This document shows positions 49,363-58,459 of a stretch of 64,000 nt of DNA, in pieces. The position numbers and the translations under genes were made by a program. This DNA comes from Streptomyces sp. NBC_00234 (GTDB lineage Bacteria > Actinomycetota > Actinomycetes > Streptomycetales > Streptomycetaceae): assembly GCF_036195325.1 (NCBI RefSeq), contig NZ_CP108101.1:7998001-8062000 (forward strand). Direction: 5' to 3'. The notes beneath the pieces were generated by a model that saw only the letters and a list, made by a program, of their open reading frames with translations, made no database searches and was not told the origin of the DNA. Numbering within the stretch: the first letter of the stretch is position 1; each line of letters starts with the position of its first letter.

Positions 49363-50775
49363 GTGGCGAAAGGCCGAAAGAACGGTCTCTACTCAGGGAT
49401 CTCCGAGGAACTGTCCGCACTGATGCGGACGGGCTGGGCGGACACCGAGCAGCACGACCTGCGGCTCGACGCACAGGCTCCGTACGCGGCCCACCGCCGC
49501 GCCGCGCTCTCCGCGTGCTTCCCCGGCGAGCGCCTCGTGATCCCCTCCGGAAATCTCAAGGTCCGCTCGAACGACGACACCTACTCGTTCCGCCCCTACT
49601 CCGGTTATGTGCACATGACCGGAGACCGGGCCCGGGACGGCGCTCTCGTCCTCGAACCCCGAGCCGACGGCGGCCATGACGCCTACTGCTACCAGCTGCC
49701 CCGGGACAGCAGGGACAACGACGAGTTCTGGACCGGCACCACGGCAGAGCTGTGGATGGGCCGCCGCCGCTCCCTCGCCGAGGCGGAGCTCGTGCTCGGC
49801 CTGCCCTGCCGCGACGTCCGCACCATCGCCGAGGACCTGGCAGCCACCTCCGGTGCCCCGACCCGCATCGTCCGCGGTATCGACCCGTCCCTGGACGCGG
49901 CCGTCACCACCGACGAGGAGCGCGACGCCGAGCTGGAAGGGGCGCTCAGCGACCTCCGCCTCGTCAAGGACGAGTGGGAGATCGTCGAGCTCCGCAAGGC
50001 CGTGGACTCCACCGTGCGCGGCTTCACCGATGTGATCGGTGAGCTCTCCCGGGCGATCGCGTCCTCCGAGCGATGGATCGAGGGCACGTTCTTCCGTCGC
50101 GCCCGTCTTGAGGGCAACTCCGTCGGCTACGGCTCGATCTGCGCCGCGGGCGACCACGCCACGATCATGCACTGGACCGACAACGACGGTCCCGTACAGC
50201 CCGGAGACCTGCTCCTGCTCGACGCCGGCGTGGAGACGCACACCCTCTACACCGCGGACGTCACCCGCACGCTGCCGATCAGCGGGACCTTCACGCCCCT
50301 GCAGCGCAAGGTGTACGACGCGGTGTACGAGGCCCAGGAGGCCGGCATGGCCGCAGTCAAGCCTGGCGCCGCGTACCGCGACTTCCACGAGGCGTCCCAG
50401 CGCCACCTGGCCGCCCGGCTGGTCGAGTGGGGCTTCATCGAGGGCCCGGCCGACCGCGCGTACGAACTCGGTCTCCAGCGCCGCTTCACCATGGCGGGCA
50501 CCGGCCACATGCTCGGTCTGGACGTCCACGACTGCGCGCAGGCCCGGAACGAGGAGTACGTCGACGGCGTGCTGGAGCCGGGCATGGTGCTCACCGTCGA
50601 GCCCGGCCTGTACTTCCAGCCGGACGACCTCACCGTGCCCGAGGAGTGGCGCGGCATCGGTGTCCGTATCGAGGACGACCTGGTCGTCACCGAGGACGGT
50701 CACGAGAACCTGTCGGCGGGCCTGCCGCGGTCGTCGGACGAGGTCGAGGCGTGGATGGCCCGGTTCGCGGGCTGA
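49363..50775 (+). CDS. Xaa-Pro aminopeptidase (M24B family)
   Basis: 470 residues from the GTG at 49363, with GGAAGG eight bases upstream; a GTG at 49354 is less well placed. The N-terminal domain (AHRRAALSACFPGERLVIPS) is of the aminopeptidase P type. The pita-bread fold has all metal ligands: LLLLDAGVETHTLYTADVTR (two Asp), MAGTGHMLGLDVHD (His), LTVEPGLYFQ (Glu) and GVRIEDDLVVT (Glu). It removes N-terminal residues next to proline in the cytosol. A strong terminator follows. Confidence 0.92.
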   Translation: MAKGRKNGLYSGISEELSALMRTGWADTEQHDLRLDAQAPYAAHRRAALSACFPGERLVIPSGNLKVRSNDDTYSFRPYSGYVHMTGDRARDGALVLEPRADGGHDAYCYQLPRDSRDNDEFWTGTTAELWMGRRRSLAEAELVLGLPCRDVRTIAEDLAATSGAPTRIVRGIDPSLDAAVTTDEERDAELEGALSDLRLVKDEWEIVELRKAVDSTVRGFTDVIGELSRAIASSERWIEGTFFRRARLEGNSVGYGSICAAGDHATIMHWTDNDGPVQPGDLLLLDAGVETHTLYTADVTRTLPISGTFTPLQRKVYDAVYEAQEAGMAAVKPGAAYRDFHEASQRHLAARLVEWGFIEGPADRAYELGLQRRFTMAGTGHMLGLDVHDCAQARNEEYVDGVLEPGMVLTVEPGLYFQPDDLTVPEEWRGIGVRIEDDLVVTEDGHENLSAGLPRSSDEVEAWMARFAG

Positions 50776-51115
50776 GTAGGCAGAAGCCGACTACGCAGAA
50801 GCCCATGCGGTAGCAACAGCAGAGCGAGCACGACGTCGGACCCCCGCGCCTGCGGGGGTCCGATCTGCGTCGCGGGACCTCGCTCCGACGGCGAGGCGTT
50901 CCTCCTGGCGGGGAGCCTCACCGGTTCCGCTGCGGATCCTTCACCCGTCCGGGGGAGGAAAGCCGGCCGGCATCGCGTCAACACCCCGGCCTCCGCCGGC
51001 GGTGGCGCGGACATTGCGAGGATGGCCGCTCCAGCCTGCCTTGCCGCATCCGGTGTTCAGCACCGGGCAGCCGTGCATTTCCCGCAGGCGTGCTTCTTCA
51101 GGAAGGACCCTCACG
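50776..51115. other. Intergenic region of about 340 bases
   Basis: Apart from the terminator at 50836-50863 I see no gene. A ribosome binding site GGAAGG at 51101-51106 belongs to the next gene. Confidence 0.5.
50836..50863. terminator. Terminator after the aminopeptidase gene
   Basis: TCGGACCCCCGC and GCGGGGGTCCGA form a 12-bp stem around GCCT, 60 bases after the stop. Confidence 0.8.
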
Positions 51116-51910
51116 GTGCTGATCGACCTCGCCGGGAAGACCGCCCTGGTCACCGGATCGACCCAGGGCATCGGAGCGGCCATTGCCAAGGGGCTCGCCC
51201 GGGCCGGGGCGCGCGTGGCCGTCAATGGCCGTACGGCCGGCTCGGTCGGCCAGGCCGTGGAGCGGCTGAGCAAGGAGCTCCCCGGGGCCGATTTCCTGGC
51301 GGCGCCGGGCGACATTTCCCTGGACGAGGGCGTCGAGCAGGTGGTCGGCGCCGTGCCACAAGCGGACATTCTCATCAACAACCTGGGCATCTTCGGCGCC
51401 AAGGGAGCCCTCGACATCAGTGATGACGAATGGCGACGGTACTTCGAGGTGAACGTGCTGTCCGCGGTCCGCATGATCCGCAGATATCTGCCGGGCATGA
51501 CGGAACGCGGCTGGGGGCGTGTCCAGAACATCGCCAGCGACTCCGCCATCGTCACCCCGGCCGAAATGATCCATTACGGGATGTCGAAAACGGCGCTGCT
51601 CGCGGTGTCGCGCGGATTCGCGAAGGAAGTGGCGGGAACCGGAGTCACGGTCAATTCGGTCATCGCGGGTCCCACGCACACCGGCGGAATCGAGGACTTC
51701 GTCTATGAGCTGGTGGACCGCGAGCTGCCCTGGGACGAGGCGCAGCGCACGTTCATGCGCGAGCACCGCCCCCAGTCACTCATTCAGCGGCTGATCGAGC
51801 CCGAGGAGATCGCCAACATGGTCGTCTATCTCAGCTCGCCCTTCGCGTCCGCCACCACCGGGGGCGCGGTCAGGGTGGACGGCGGATATGTGGACTCGAT
51901 CCTCCCGTAA
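51116..51910 (+). CDS. Short-chain dehydrogenase/reductase
   Basis: 264 residues from the GTG at 51116 with GGAAGG nine bases upstream; an upstream ATG at 51002 would add a poor N-terminus. TGSTQGIG is the nucleotide motif, NNLGI the structural one, and IASDSAIV with YGMSKTALL gives the Ser-Tyr-Lys catalytic set. The C-terminal GGAVRVDGGYV is typical. FabG-like; the substrate is unknown. Confidence 0.88.
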   Translation: MLIDLAGKTALVTGSTQGIGAAIAKGLARAGARVAVNGRTAGSVGQAVERLSKELPGADFLAAPGDISLDEGVEQVVGAVPQADILINNLGIFGAKGALDISDDEWRRYFEVNVLSAVRMIRRYLPGMTERGWGRVQNIASDSAIVTPAEMIHYGMSKTALLAVSRGFAKEVAGTGVTVNSVIAGPTHTGGIEDFVYELVDRELPWDEAQRTFMREHRPQSLIQRLIEPEEIANMVVYLSSPFASATTGGAVRVDGGYVDSILP

Positions 51911-52089
51911 CGCCGCTTCGCACGGAGCGAACCTGGGGTTCCGGCGAGGAGGTCGACGACGTCCGGGTCGCGGGGGCTGCTCCTCAGCGGCCGAGGGCTT
52001 CTCGTCACGAAGGGCCGATTACTTCACGTCCGCGCTCCGGTCTCCACATCGACCGATGGTTCATCATCCGAAGGTGAGGGCGCGTGTCC

Positions 52090-52920
52090 ATGACGCGTAA
52101 GAAGACGGCTGCAGGGGAATCGACCGCCATATCGCGCGACGGCACGGAGATCGCGTTCGAAGAGTCGGGAAGCGGGCCCCAGGTGATCCTGGTGTCCTCG
52201 GCACTCGCCGACCGCTCCGACGCCAGGAAACTCGCGGGTCTCCTCGCCGAGCGTTTCACGGTCATCAACTACGACCGGCGCGGTCGTGGGGCCAGCTCCG
52301 ACGGTGCCGCGTACGCGGTGGAACGCGAGATCGAGGACATCGCGGCACTGATCGAGCACGCAGGCGGCTCCGCGTCGCTCTTCGGCAGTTCCTCCGGCGC
52401 CGTTCTCGCGCTGCGCGCCGCCGCGGCGGGCCTGAAGGTCGACCGACTCGCGCTCTACGAGCCGCCGTTCGCCGTCGCCGACGCCGACTTCGGTCCTCCG
52501 GCAGGCTTCGCGGACCGCATCGACCGCCTCCTCGCCGAGGGCAAGCGCAGCGAGGCGGTGAAGGCGTTCATGGTCGAGGCACAGGGCATGCCCGCGCCCC
52601 TGGTCGCGATGATGAGGCTGATGCCCGGCGTCTGGTCGAACCTCAAGGGCCTGGCCCACACACTGGCGTACGACATCGCCGTGATGGGCGACACGCAGCA
52701 GGGCAAGCCGCTCAGCCCGGACCCCTGGTCCGCGGCGAAGGCACCGACGCTGGTCCTCACCGGTTCCAAGAGCCCGGCCGGTTTCCAGAGGGCCGCGCAG
52801 GCGCTGGCCGAGGTACTCCCCGAAGCCGACCACCGCACGCTGCGCGGCCTCAACCACGGAGCGGTTGTCATGGCACCCAAGAAGATCGCACCCGATCTCG
52901 TCGAATTCCTGCGGGGCTGA
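52090..52920 (+). CDS. Alpha/beta hydrolase
   Basis: 276 residues from the ATG at 52090 (GAGGG nine bases upstream); a GTG at 52084 lies too close. VINYDRRGRGASSDGA is the typical strand 4 segment; the nucleophile elbow is LFGSSSGAVLALRA with Ser; the catalytic His is in LRGLNHGAVVMAPK. A lid of about 80 residues follows the elbow. Probably an esterase or hydrolase of small esters or lactones in the cytosol. Monocistronic; about 170 bases after the SDR. Confidence 0.85.
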   Translation: MTRKKTAAGESTAISRDGTEIAFEESGSGPQVILVSSALADRSDARKLAGLLAERFTVINYDRRGRGASSDGAAYAVEREIEDIAALIEHAGGSASLFGSSSGAVLALRAAAAGLKVDRLALYEPPFAVADADFGPPAGFADRIDRLLAEGKRSEAVKAFMVEAQGMPAPLVAMMRLMPGVWSNLKGLAHTLAYDIAVMGDTQQGKPLSPDPWSAAKAPTLVLTGSKSPAGFQRAAQALAEVLPEADHRTLRGLNHGAVVMAPKKIAPDLVEFLRG

Positions 52921-53425
52921 GTTCCGGGGGTGGTGGGGGAGTGGCTCCTCCGCCCCCGTCCCGTCGGACCGTCAGAGCGGCCAACTCCACTTGCTGAGCG
53001 CGCGTTTCCTCGGCAGCGTACGAGCGGCGCGCCCACCTGAGGGCGCCGACAGTCTCGGCCACTCATATCGCCGAATTGTCACTTGCTGCCCTTGGTGAAC
53101 TGAATAGCCCGGCGTGGAGCTCCTGTTCATCAGCATGAGATGCCGAAGTGCCACTTACGTACGCTGCTGTTCGCTGAGAATCACCGCCTGACACGCCCCA
53201 CTCTGTGGCAGCGCACCACCTATGGGGTGCGCTGCCACAACACGTCCACCTTCGGCATCCATGCAGGTAAAGGGAAGATCAACTCGGCCTCTCCGTGCGT
53301 GTGTTCGCGTTAGCGTGCGCCTGTCCCCGCGGTGCCCGAAGTGGCACCGGGGCAACCAGGAATAGACACGGCAATTCGTGCTGCGCTTGATGCGGCGCGG
53401 AGAAGAAATATCCGAGGTGATGTGC
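52921..53425. other. Intergenic region of about 500 bases
   Basis: No credible gene on either strand. An imperfect G/C-rich hairpin follows the hydrolase stop (about 52927-52955), and a strong hairpin is at 53204-53239. The region from about 53240 to 53420 is less GC-rich than its surroundings and should hold the promoter of the secretion operon. Confidence 0.5.
53204..53239. terminator. Strong isolated hairpin
   Basis: TGTGGCAGCGCACC (53204-53217) and GGTGCGCTGCCACA (53226-53239): perfect 14-bp stem, eight-base loop. It is far (about 280 bases) from the preceding stop and 190 bases before the next start, so it could be a terminator of an unseen transcript or a small-RNA end. Confidence 0.55.
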
Positions 53426-53974
53426 GTGCACGGCATACGTAGATGGGGGCCGGCGGCGGCTGCTCTGACGCTGCTGGCGGGAGCCTTTCAGGGAATTGAG
53501 GCGTCGCCGGCAGCCGCAGCAGACTGCTGGCGAGCGACTTGTTCGGACAAGGACCCCATTCAGATGGGATGCGACGACGACGCCGAGCTTCTTCAGCAGG
53601 TGACCAATTCGGATGAGTCGGTCCAAGTACGGCTGATGTGGTCCCCGCAATGTCAGGGGGTATGGGCGAAGGTTTCACGCGATCTCGACACGTCGCCCGA
53701 CTACGTGTACCTGACGTTGTGGACGACACGTGATCCCGACGGCGGTATCCAGCGCTACGACACGGCGGGCCTTCTCGGCGACGGCGTGGCAGGCGCCTAC
53801 ACCAAGATGCAGAACTGGAAGGCCACGACGGCGAAGGCGTGCTGGAACGACGTCAATGCCCAGTACGACCCCGAACCGATGAAATACATCATCAACGACC
53901 CCAACGTCACGACGGACAAACCGGTCGACGCGAGCCTCCCGATCATTCACGGCTTTTGTACGGACTGGCTGTAA
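53426..53974 (+). CDS. Secreted DUF2690 protein
   Basis: 182 residues from the GTG at 53426 (GAGG eight bases upstream); upstream ATGs at 53378 and 53420 give worse signal peptides. Signal sequence WGPAAAALTLLAGAFQGIEA, cleaved near AAAADC. The mature part shows the DUF2690 pattern: CWRATCSDKDPIQMGCDDDA, then VQVRLMWSPQCQGVWAKVSR, with several paired Cys. The function of DUF2690 is unknown. First gene of a three-gene operon; the next start is eight bases after its stop. Confidence 0.75.
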   Translation: MHGIRRWGPAAAALTLLAGAFQGIEASPAAAADCWRATCSDKDPIQMGCDDDAELLQQVTNSDESVQVRLMWSPQCQGVWAKVSRDLDTSPDYVYLTLWTTRDPDGGIQRYDTAGLLGDGVAGAYTKMQNWKATTAKACWNDVNAQYDPEPMKYIINDPNVTTDKPVDASLPIIHGFCTDWL

Positions 53975-53982
53975 GGAAGATC

Positions 53983-56976
53983 ATGCGCACAAGACGCCTC
54001 AGAAGATACTTCTCCATCAACCCGCTCATAGCCATGAGTGTCGTGGCGGCATCCGCCGCTCTGGTCCCGCTGACTTCCGCGGACACCACGGTGGCCTCGA
54101 CCGCCGCGGACGGCACGACGCCGCGCCTGTTCGCCACACCCAGCAAGGACCTGGGATCGGGATACGCCTCTTCGGCTGACGCGATCGTGCAGGCCACCGG
54201 CGACGCCGAGGGACTGCACATCCTCGCGGCGAGGGAGAGCGACGGGTTCTCCTTCTACGAGATCGCCCGCCTCAACCGCAAGCAGCTGTCCGAGGTCGGC
54301 CCGTGGACGGGCTACGTCTGCACCACGGGGTCAGGGAACTACGCGGCGGCGGTCTACGCCCCGTCGGCCTGGTCCAACGAGCCCGGCGCGTACGAGAACG
54401 GCGCGTTCGCCGCGGTGATCCGTCTCTCCGACGGCAAGGTCACCGAGGTTCCCGACCGGGTGCAACTGGCGTACTTCACGCCGGGCTGCGGAGCGGGCGA
54501 CGAGGTGGCGTTCACCTCCAGTTCGGCCACCGACACGTCCGCCGGTTCGACGACGGTGACATCCGTCGACGCGGCCACGGGATCGGTGTCCTCCCGCCGC
54601 ACGGTCGACGGCTACCTCACGCACGTCACGCCCACGCAGAACGGGACCGTCGGCGTGCTCGCCGGCAACCTCGTCGACCTGAAGGGCAACGGCAAGAAGC
54701 TGTCCGCCCGCAAGCTCGCAGCGGTGCCCGGCCCGATGTTCGCGCTGACCGCGTCGAAGAACGGCACGGTGGACGTCGGCACCGTCGACGGCAAGAGCAG
54801 CGTCATCTCCCGCTTCGACGGCAAGAAGTTCACCGAACTGGGCCGCGCCCCGAAGGGGGAGGTCAAGCTCCTCCCCGTGGCCGGCGGCGACGCGGTTGTC
54901 GGAGACGTGAAGGGAATCGACACCAGCACCGCCCCGGGCCTTTCCAAGCACGCGGTGGACGGCCGCGTGGCCGGGATCTCCCGTCACGGTCACCTGGTGA
55001 CCAACTCGGTGTTCTCGGAGCAGATGAAGGGCATCACCACGAGCATCGGCTCGCCCTCGGAGAAGGGCGTCGGATCGCTGACCATCGAGGCGACCGCGCT
55101 CAAGACCGGTGCGAAGGCCACCAAGCTCGTGGACGCCGACCTCAAGCGGCCGAAGCCCGACTCCTCGCTGCCCGTCGACCCGGCCGCGTACACCGTGGCC
55201 GGTGACGACGACGACGATCCTGCCACCTGCGGTGAGGGCATGCCGGAAACGCAGTGCCTGTCCGGGTCCGGTGCGCCCGTGTACGGCAAGGTCGGGGAGA
55301 TGGAGAGCCCCTGCATCGTCAAGCGCAACGACCCCAAGCGCCAGGCGCTCCAGGCCAGCGCGAACATGGTCGAGTGGGCGGTCGACCAGGCCGTCCACGG
55401 CGAGCTGACGGTGTCCCGGCCGAAGGACTGGCACGACACCGGCCTTGCCGCCTACACGCCGCAGGGCCTGTTCCCCAAGCCGTTGCTGAGCGGCGGAGGT
55501 GAGATTCCCGCACAGGTCATGCTGGGCATCATGGCCCAGGAGTCCAACTTCAAGCAGGCGTCCTGGCACTCCATGAACGGCGACTCGGGCAACGTCACCA
55601 AGTCCGACTGGTACGGCAACGAGAACGGCATCCACGGCTACCCCAACCGGGCCAAGGCGGACTGCGGTTACGGCATCGCCCAGGTGACCACCGGCATGTC
55701 CGAGGAGCACGCCGAGCAGTTCGACACCTTGCGCGCCGGCGCCGTCACCACCGACTACGCCGCGAACATCGCCGCAGGGCTCGGCATCCTGGCCGAGAAG
55801 TGGAACCAGCTCAAGGCGCTGGGCATGAACACCAACAACGGCAGCCCGGCCTACATCGAGAACTGGTACATGGCGCTCTGGGGCTACAACTCCGGCGTCT
55901 ACACCTCCGGCTCCGTCGGCCTGGGCTTCTTCAACAACCCGATCAACCCGCGCTACCCCGCCGACCGGCAGCCGTTCCTGCGCTACAGCTACAACGACGC
56001 CTCCCACCCCGGCGACTGGAACTACTCGGAAAAGATCTTCGGCTGGGCGGAAGTCCCACAGATGACCTGGGACGCCGAAGAGTCCTACTCCGAGCCGACC
56101 ATGCCGCTCGGCATCGTCAAGGCCCCGCCGCGCACCCTGTTCTGCAACCCGTCCATCAACGCGTGCGACGCGGCCGCGGCCGACCCGTGCCCGAGCTGGG
56201 ACGCGGCCTGCTACTGGAGCGGCAGCGTGGACTGGATGGGCCCGCAGAGCACCGGCAACTCCAGCACCGAGAATCTCAGCTACTCGCTCGGCTCGGGAGA
56301 ACCCGAACTCCAGAGCAAGTACGGTCACGGCCCGTGCATCGACCACCCGAGCGTCTACACCAACGCCATCATCGTCGATGACCTCGGAGAGCACGAGGAC
56401 ACCTACGACTGCGGGGACTTCGAGGCGGCCGACGACGGCAAGTTCACCCTCCAGGCCGGTGACAGCATCACCACGCTGAGGGACGACGGCACCTTCCGCG
56501 CCACCCCCTACATCGCGCCCATCGACCTTCACCAGCTCGGCGCCGGGTACGACCACCACGTCTACTTCACGCACAGCTACGAATACACCGAGCCCTTCCA
56601 CCGGGTCACCGGCCGGTGGCAGGTCAACCAGAAGAAGCTCCCCTCCGGAGACCAGCCCGGCCAGCGCTACAAGGTCTATCTCCACCTGCCCAGCCACGGC
56701 GCGGAAGCGGTCGTCCGGTACGACTTCATCCCGGGCGACAACACGAGCGGCGCCAAACCCGACTACTGCAATGTCAACCAGGGAACCCGCAGCGCGGGCA
56801 AGGACACCTGGTTCGAGATGGGCACCTTCAGCTTCTGGAAGGGTGGCCGGATCGAGGCGGACAACATCCACAAGGGCGGCACCGGAGACGACAACGTGGT
56901 GTTCGACGCGATCGCCTTCGTTCCGTTCAACTCCGCCGATCCGGGCGCGTGCGCCCTCGTCGACGGTGGCCTGTGA
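53983..56976 (+). CDS. Large secreted lysozyme-fold protein with golvesin-like C-terminus
   Basis: 997 residues, ATG at 53983 after AAGGAAGA. Signal peptide about 1-34 (RRYFSINPLIAMSVVAASAA). Residues about 45-400 look like a beta-propeller (repeated DGK, FDGKKFTELGRAPKG strands). A Asp-rich linker follows. Residues about 505-600 show a transglycosylase/lysozyme fold: PAQVMLGIMAQESNFKQASW with Glu520 as the probable acid, and ADCGYGIAQVTTGM. The C-terminal about 150 residues (YKVYLHLPSHGAEAVVRYDF, then WFEMGTFSFWKGGRIEADNI) resemble the golvesin/Xly-type binding domain. It likely binds and cuts a polymer such as peptidoglycan outside the cell. I do not know this combination as a named family. 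Confidence 0.75.
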   Translation: MRTRRLRRYFSINPLIAMSVVAASAALVPLTSADTTVASTAADGTTPRLFATPSKDLGSGYASSADAIVQATGDAEGLHILAARESDGFSFYEIARLNRKQLSEVGPWTGYVCTTGSGNYAAAVYAPSAWSNEPGAYENGAFAAVIRLSDGKVTEVPDRVQLAYFTPGCGAGDEVAFTSSSATDTSAGSTTVTSVDAATGSVSSRRTVDGYLTHVTPTQNGTVGVLAGNLVDLKGNGKKLSARKLAAVPGPMFALTASKNGTVDVGTVDGKSSVISRFDGKKFTELGRAPKGEVKLLPVAGGDAVVGDVKGIDTSTAPGLSKHAVDGRVAGISRHGHLVTNSVFSEQMKGITTSIGSPSEKGVGSLTIEATALKTGAKATKLVDADLKRPKPDSSLPVDPAAYTVAGDDDDDPATCGEGMPETQCLSGSGAPVYGKVGEMESPCIVKRNDPKRQALQASANMVEWAVDQAVHGELTVSRPKDWHDTGLAAYTPQGLFPKPLLSGGGEIPAQVMLGIMAQESNFKQASWHSMNGDSGNVTKSDWYGNENGIHGYPNRAKADCGYGIAQVTTGMSEEHAEQFDTLRAGAVTTDYAANIAAGLGILAEKWNQLKALGMNTNNGSPAYIENWYMALWGYNSGVYTSGSVGLGFFNNPINPRYPADRQPFLRYSYNDASHPGDWNYSEKIFGWAEVPQMTWDAEESYSEPTMPLGIVKAPPRTLFCNPSINACDAAAADPCPSWDAACYWSGSVDWMGPQSTGNSSTENLSYSLGSGEPELQSKYGHGPCIDHPSVYTNAIIVDDLGEHEDTYDCGDFEAADDGKFTLQAGDSITTLRDDGTFRATPYIAPIDLHQLGAGYDHHVYFTHSYEYTEPFHRVTGRWQVNQKKLPSGDQPGQRYKVYLHLPSHGAEAVVRYDFIPGDNTSGAKPDYCNVNQGTRSAGKDTWFEMGTFSFWKGGRIEADNIHKGGTGDDNVVFDAIAFVPFNSADPGACALVDGGL

Positions 56977-57671
56977 TACGCGCCGCCATCCGCGTTCCCG
57001 CCGTGCTGATGACCGTCGTCATCGGCATGGCGGGAGCCGCCTCCTGCAGCCAGAACAGCCCCGGAACGGCAGCGTCGGAGAGTCCGAAGGCAGCAGTGCC
57101 TGATCCGTCGGCGTCGGCGTCCAAGACACGGACGGCGCCGCGTGCAGCCGATCTGCCGAAGCACGCGGTATCCGGCGACAAGCGGCCCGCTTTCGGTGAG
57201 GTGGACACGATGGCCACCGGATACACAGGGAAGGAATTCCTCGCCGGGCTCGCGAAGGACTGGAAGCTGAAGCTGGACGAGCCCGTCGAGCAGGAGATGC
57301 CCGACGGGGAAAAGAGGACGTACGTCCACGGGCGCGGCGGAAGCGGCGTCACGATTTCGGCTGGGTACGCCGATCACGAGGACATGTCGTCTCTTCTGTG
57401 CAAGACCGGCGCGAACCAATCCGATGGTCCGGGCTTCCTTGCCGCCTGTACTGGACTGGACGTGGCGGGAGTCGATCACGGCAAGGCGTCTTCGTGGCTC
57501 GAGCAGGCGAAGAAGGAGACCGATGCCCTGTACGAGAAGAAGGTCGCCGAAACCGGCAACAAGAAGGAGTACGTCGTCAGCGGGGTGTTCGTCTCGGGGC
57601 CGGTCGTGATGGTTCTGCACCGGGCGTACGACACGTACTCGCTGAGAATTCTCGGAGGCGCGGTGGCGTAG
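56973..57671 (+). CDS. Lipoprotein, last gene of the secretion operon
   Basis: 232 residues, GTG at 56973 overlapping the stop of the large gene by four bases. The signal VPAVLMTVVIGMAGAASCSQ ends in a lipobox-like AASC. A low-complexity Ser/Ala/Pro segment (about 27-55) precedes a domain of about 160 residues without a family I recognise. It is probably anchored outside the membrane and may hold or guide the lysozyme-fold protein. Confidence 0.65.
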   Translation: MIRAAIRVPAVLMTVVIGMAGAASCSQNSPGTAASESPKAAVPDPSASASKTRTAPRAADLPKHAVSGDKRPAFGEVDTMATGYTGKEFLAGLAKDWKLKLDEPVEQEMPDGEKRTYVHGRGGSGVTISAGYADHEDMSSLLCKTGANQSDGPGFLAACTGLDVAGVDHGKASSWLEQAKKETDALYEKKVAETGNKKEYVVSGVFVSGPVVMVLHRAYDTYSLRILGGAVA

Positions 57672-57692
57672 AGCCGTAGCCGGCTTCCGGTC

Positions 57693-57728
57693 GCGAAGGT
57701 CCCTGCCGGCTACGGCAGGGACCTTCGC
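57693..57728. terminator. Terminator of the secretion operon
   Basis: GCGAAGGTCCCTGCCG and CGGCAGGGACCTTCGC: perfect 16-bp stem around GCTA, 22 bases after the lipoprotein stop. The strongest hairpin in the window. Confidence 0.9.
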
Positions 57729-57785
57729 TCTGCGAGCGATGGTCTGCCCCTGGAGCGCCTTGACGGGCCATCCGCTGTACAGGGG

Positions 57786-58109
57786 TCAGCAGAGGAACTT
57801 TGCGGTCTTTTCCTTGTACTCCTGCATTTCACCTGCCTCGTAACCCGCTTCCTTCAGGCTCTGCATGAGTGCCGCCGTGTCGCCGCACAGGCGGGGGCGC
57901 TGCTCGTTCACATAGGACTTCACGCCTTCAGCGGGCAGTTGTTCCCACGTCTGCTTGATTTCCTTGTTCTTTTCATGGGCGTAGGAGAACTCGACCCATT
58001 CTTTCTCCCGGTCGGTCAGCTTCGACGTGTTGACGGACGTGCTGCTTCCCCCGCATGAAGCGACCATGAGAGTGCATGCCATGACGAGAAATATGCGCGC
58101 TTTCTTCAC
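57786..58109 (-). CDS. Small lipoprotein
   Basis: 107 residues from the GTG at 58109, with AGAGAG five bases upstream. The signal KKARIFLVMACTLMVASC ends in a good lipobox. The mature part (NTSKLTDREKEWVEFSYAHE and so on) is helical and charged with two Cys; no family recognised. Upstream in-frame starts (58316) would bury the signal peptide. Convergent with the secretion operon. Confidence 0.7.
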   Translation of the reverse strand: MKKARIFLVMACTLMVASCGGSSTSVNTSKLTDREKEWVEFSYAHEKNKEIKQTWEQLPAEGVKSYVNEQRPRLCGDTAALMQSLKEAGYEAGEMQEYKEKTAKFLC

Positions 58110-58314
58110 AATGCTCTCTTCCGAGTGGATTCCAGAGGCGCATTGTACTGCATGTACGCGACAATCACTTGAAAGGAAACGTCCTGATTTGCGCTTGATT
58201 GGGCGCGCTGTACGTGCTCCTTTTGACGCTTCTTCAATTCGGTAGTGAGGCTTGGCTGCTGAGAGGTCCGGCTCTCGCTCGCTGATGGGTTCAGCGTTCG
58301 CGAGCATTGATCCC

Positions 58315-58377
58315 ATGTCGAGAACGAGTCGTGCCTCGTCATGCAGGACATCGAGGGCAACGAGTTCTGCCTCGACT
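58315..58377 (+). pseudogene. 3' tail of a VOC-type gene
   Basis: The frame reads ENESCLVMQDIEGNEFCLD. The last residues match the VOC protein at 10093-10524 (NESCITMQDIEGNEFCLA) almost exactly, at DNA as well as protein level. No upstream part of the gene is present. The frame has no own start, so it is a remnant of a second copy. Confidence 0.65.
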
Positions 58378-58459
58378 GTGACCGCGAACGTGGCGCCTTC
58401 GGTCTTTCGCCCGGATCATGCCGGCCCCCGCGAGCCCGGCATGATCCAGAGGAGAGCGC

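Noticed and set aside
54331..56871. An 846-codon open frame opposite the lysozyme-fold gene
   Set aside because: Low-complexity Val/Gly/Arg composition and no ribosome binding site; antisense shadow.
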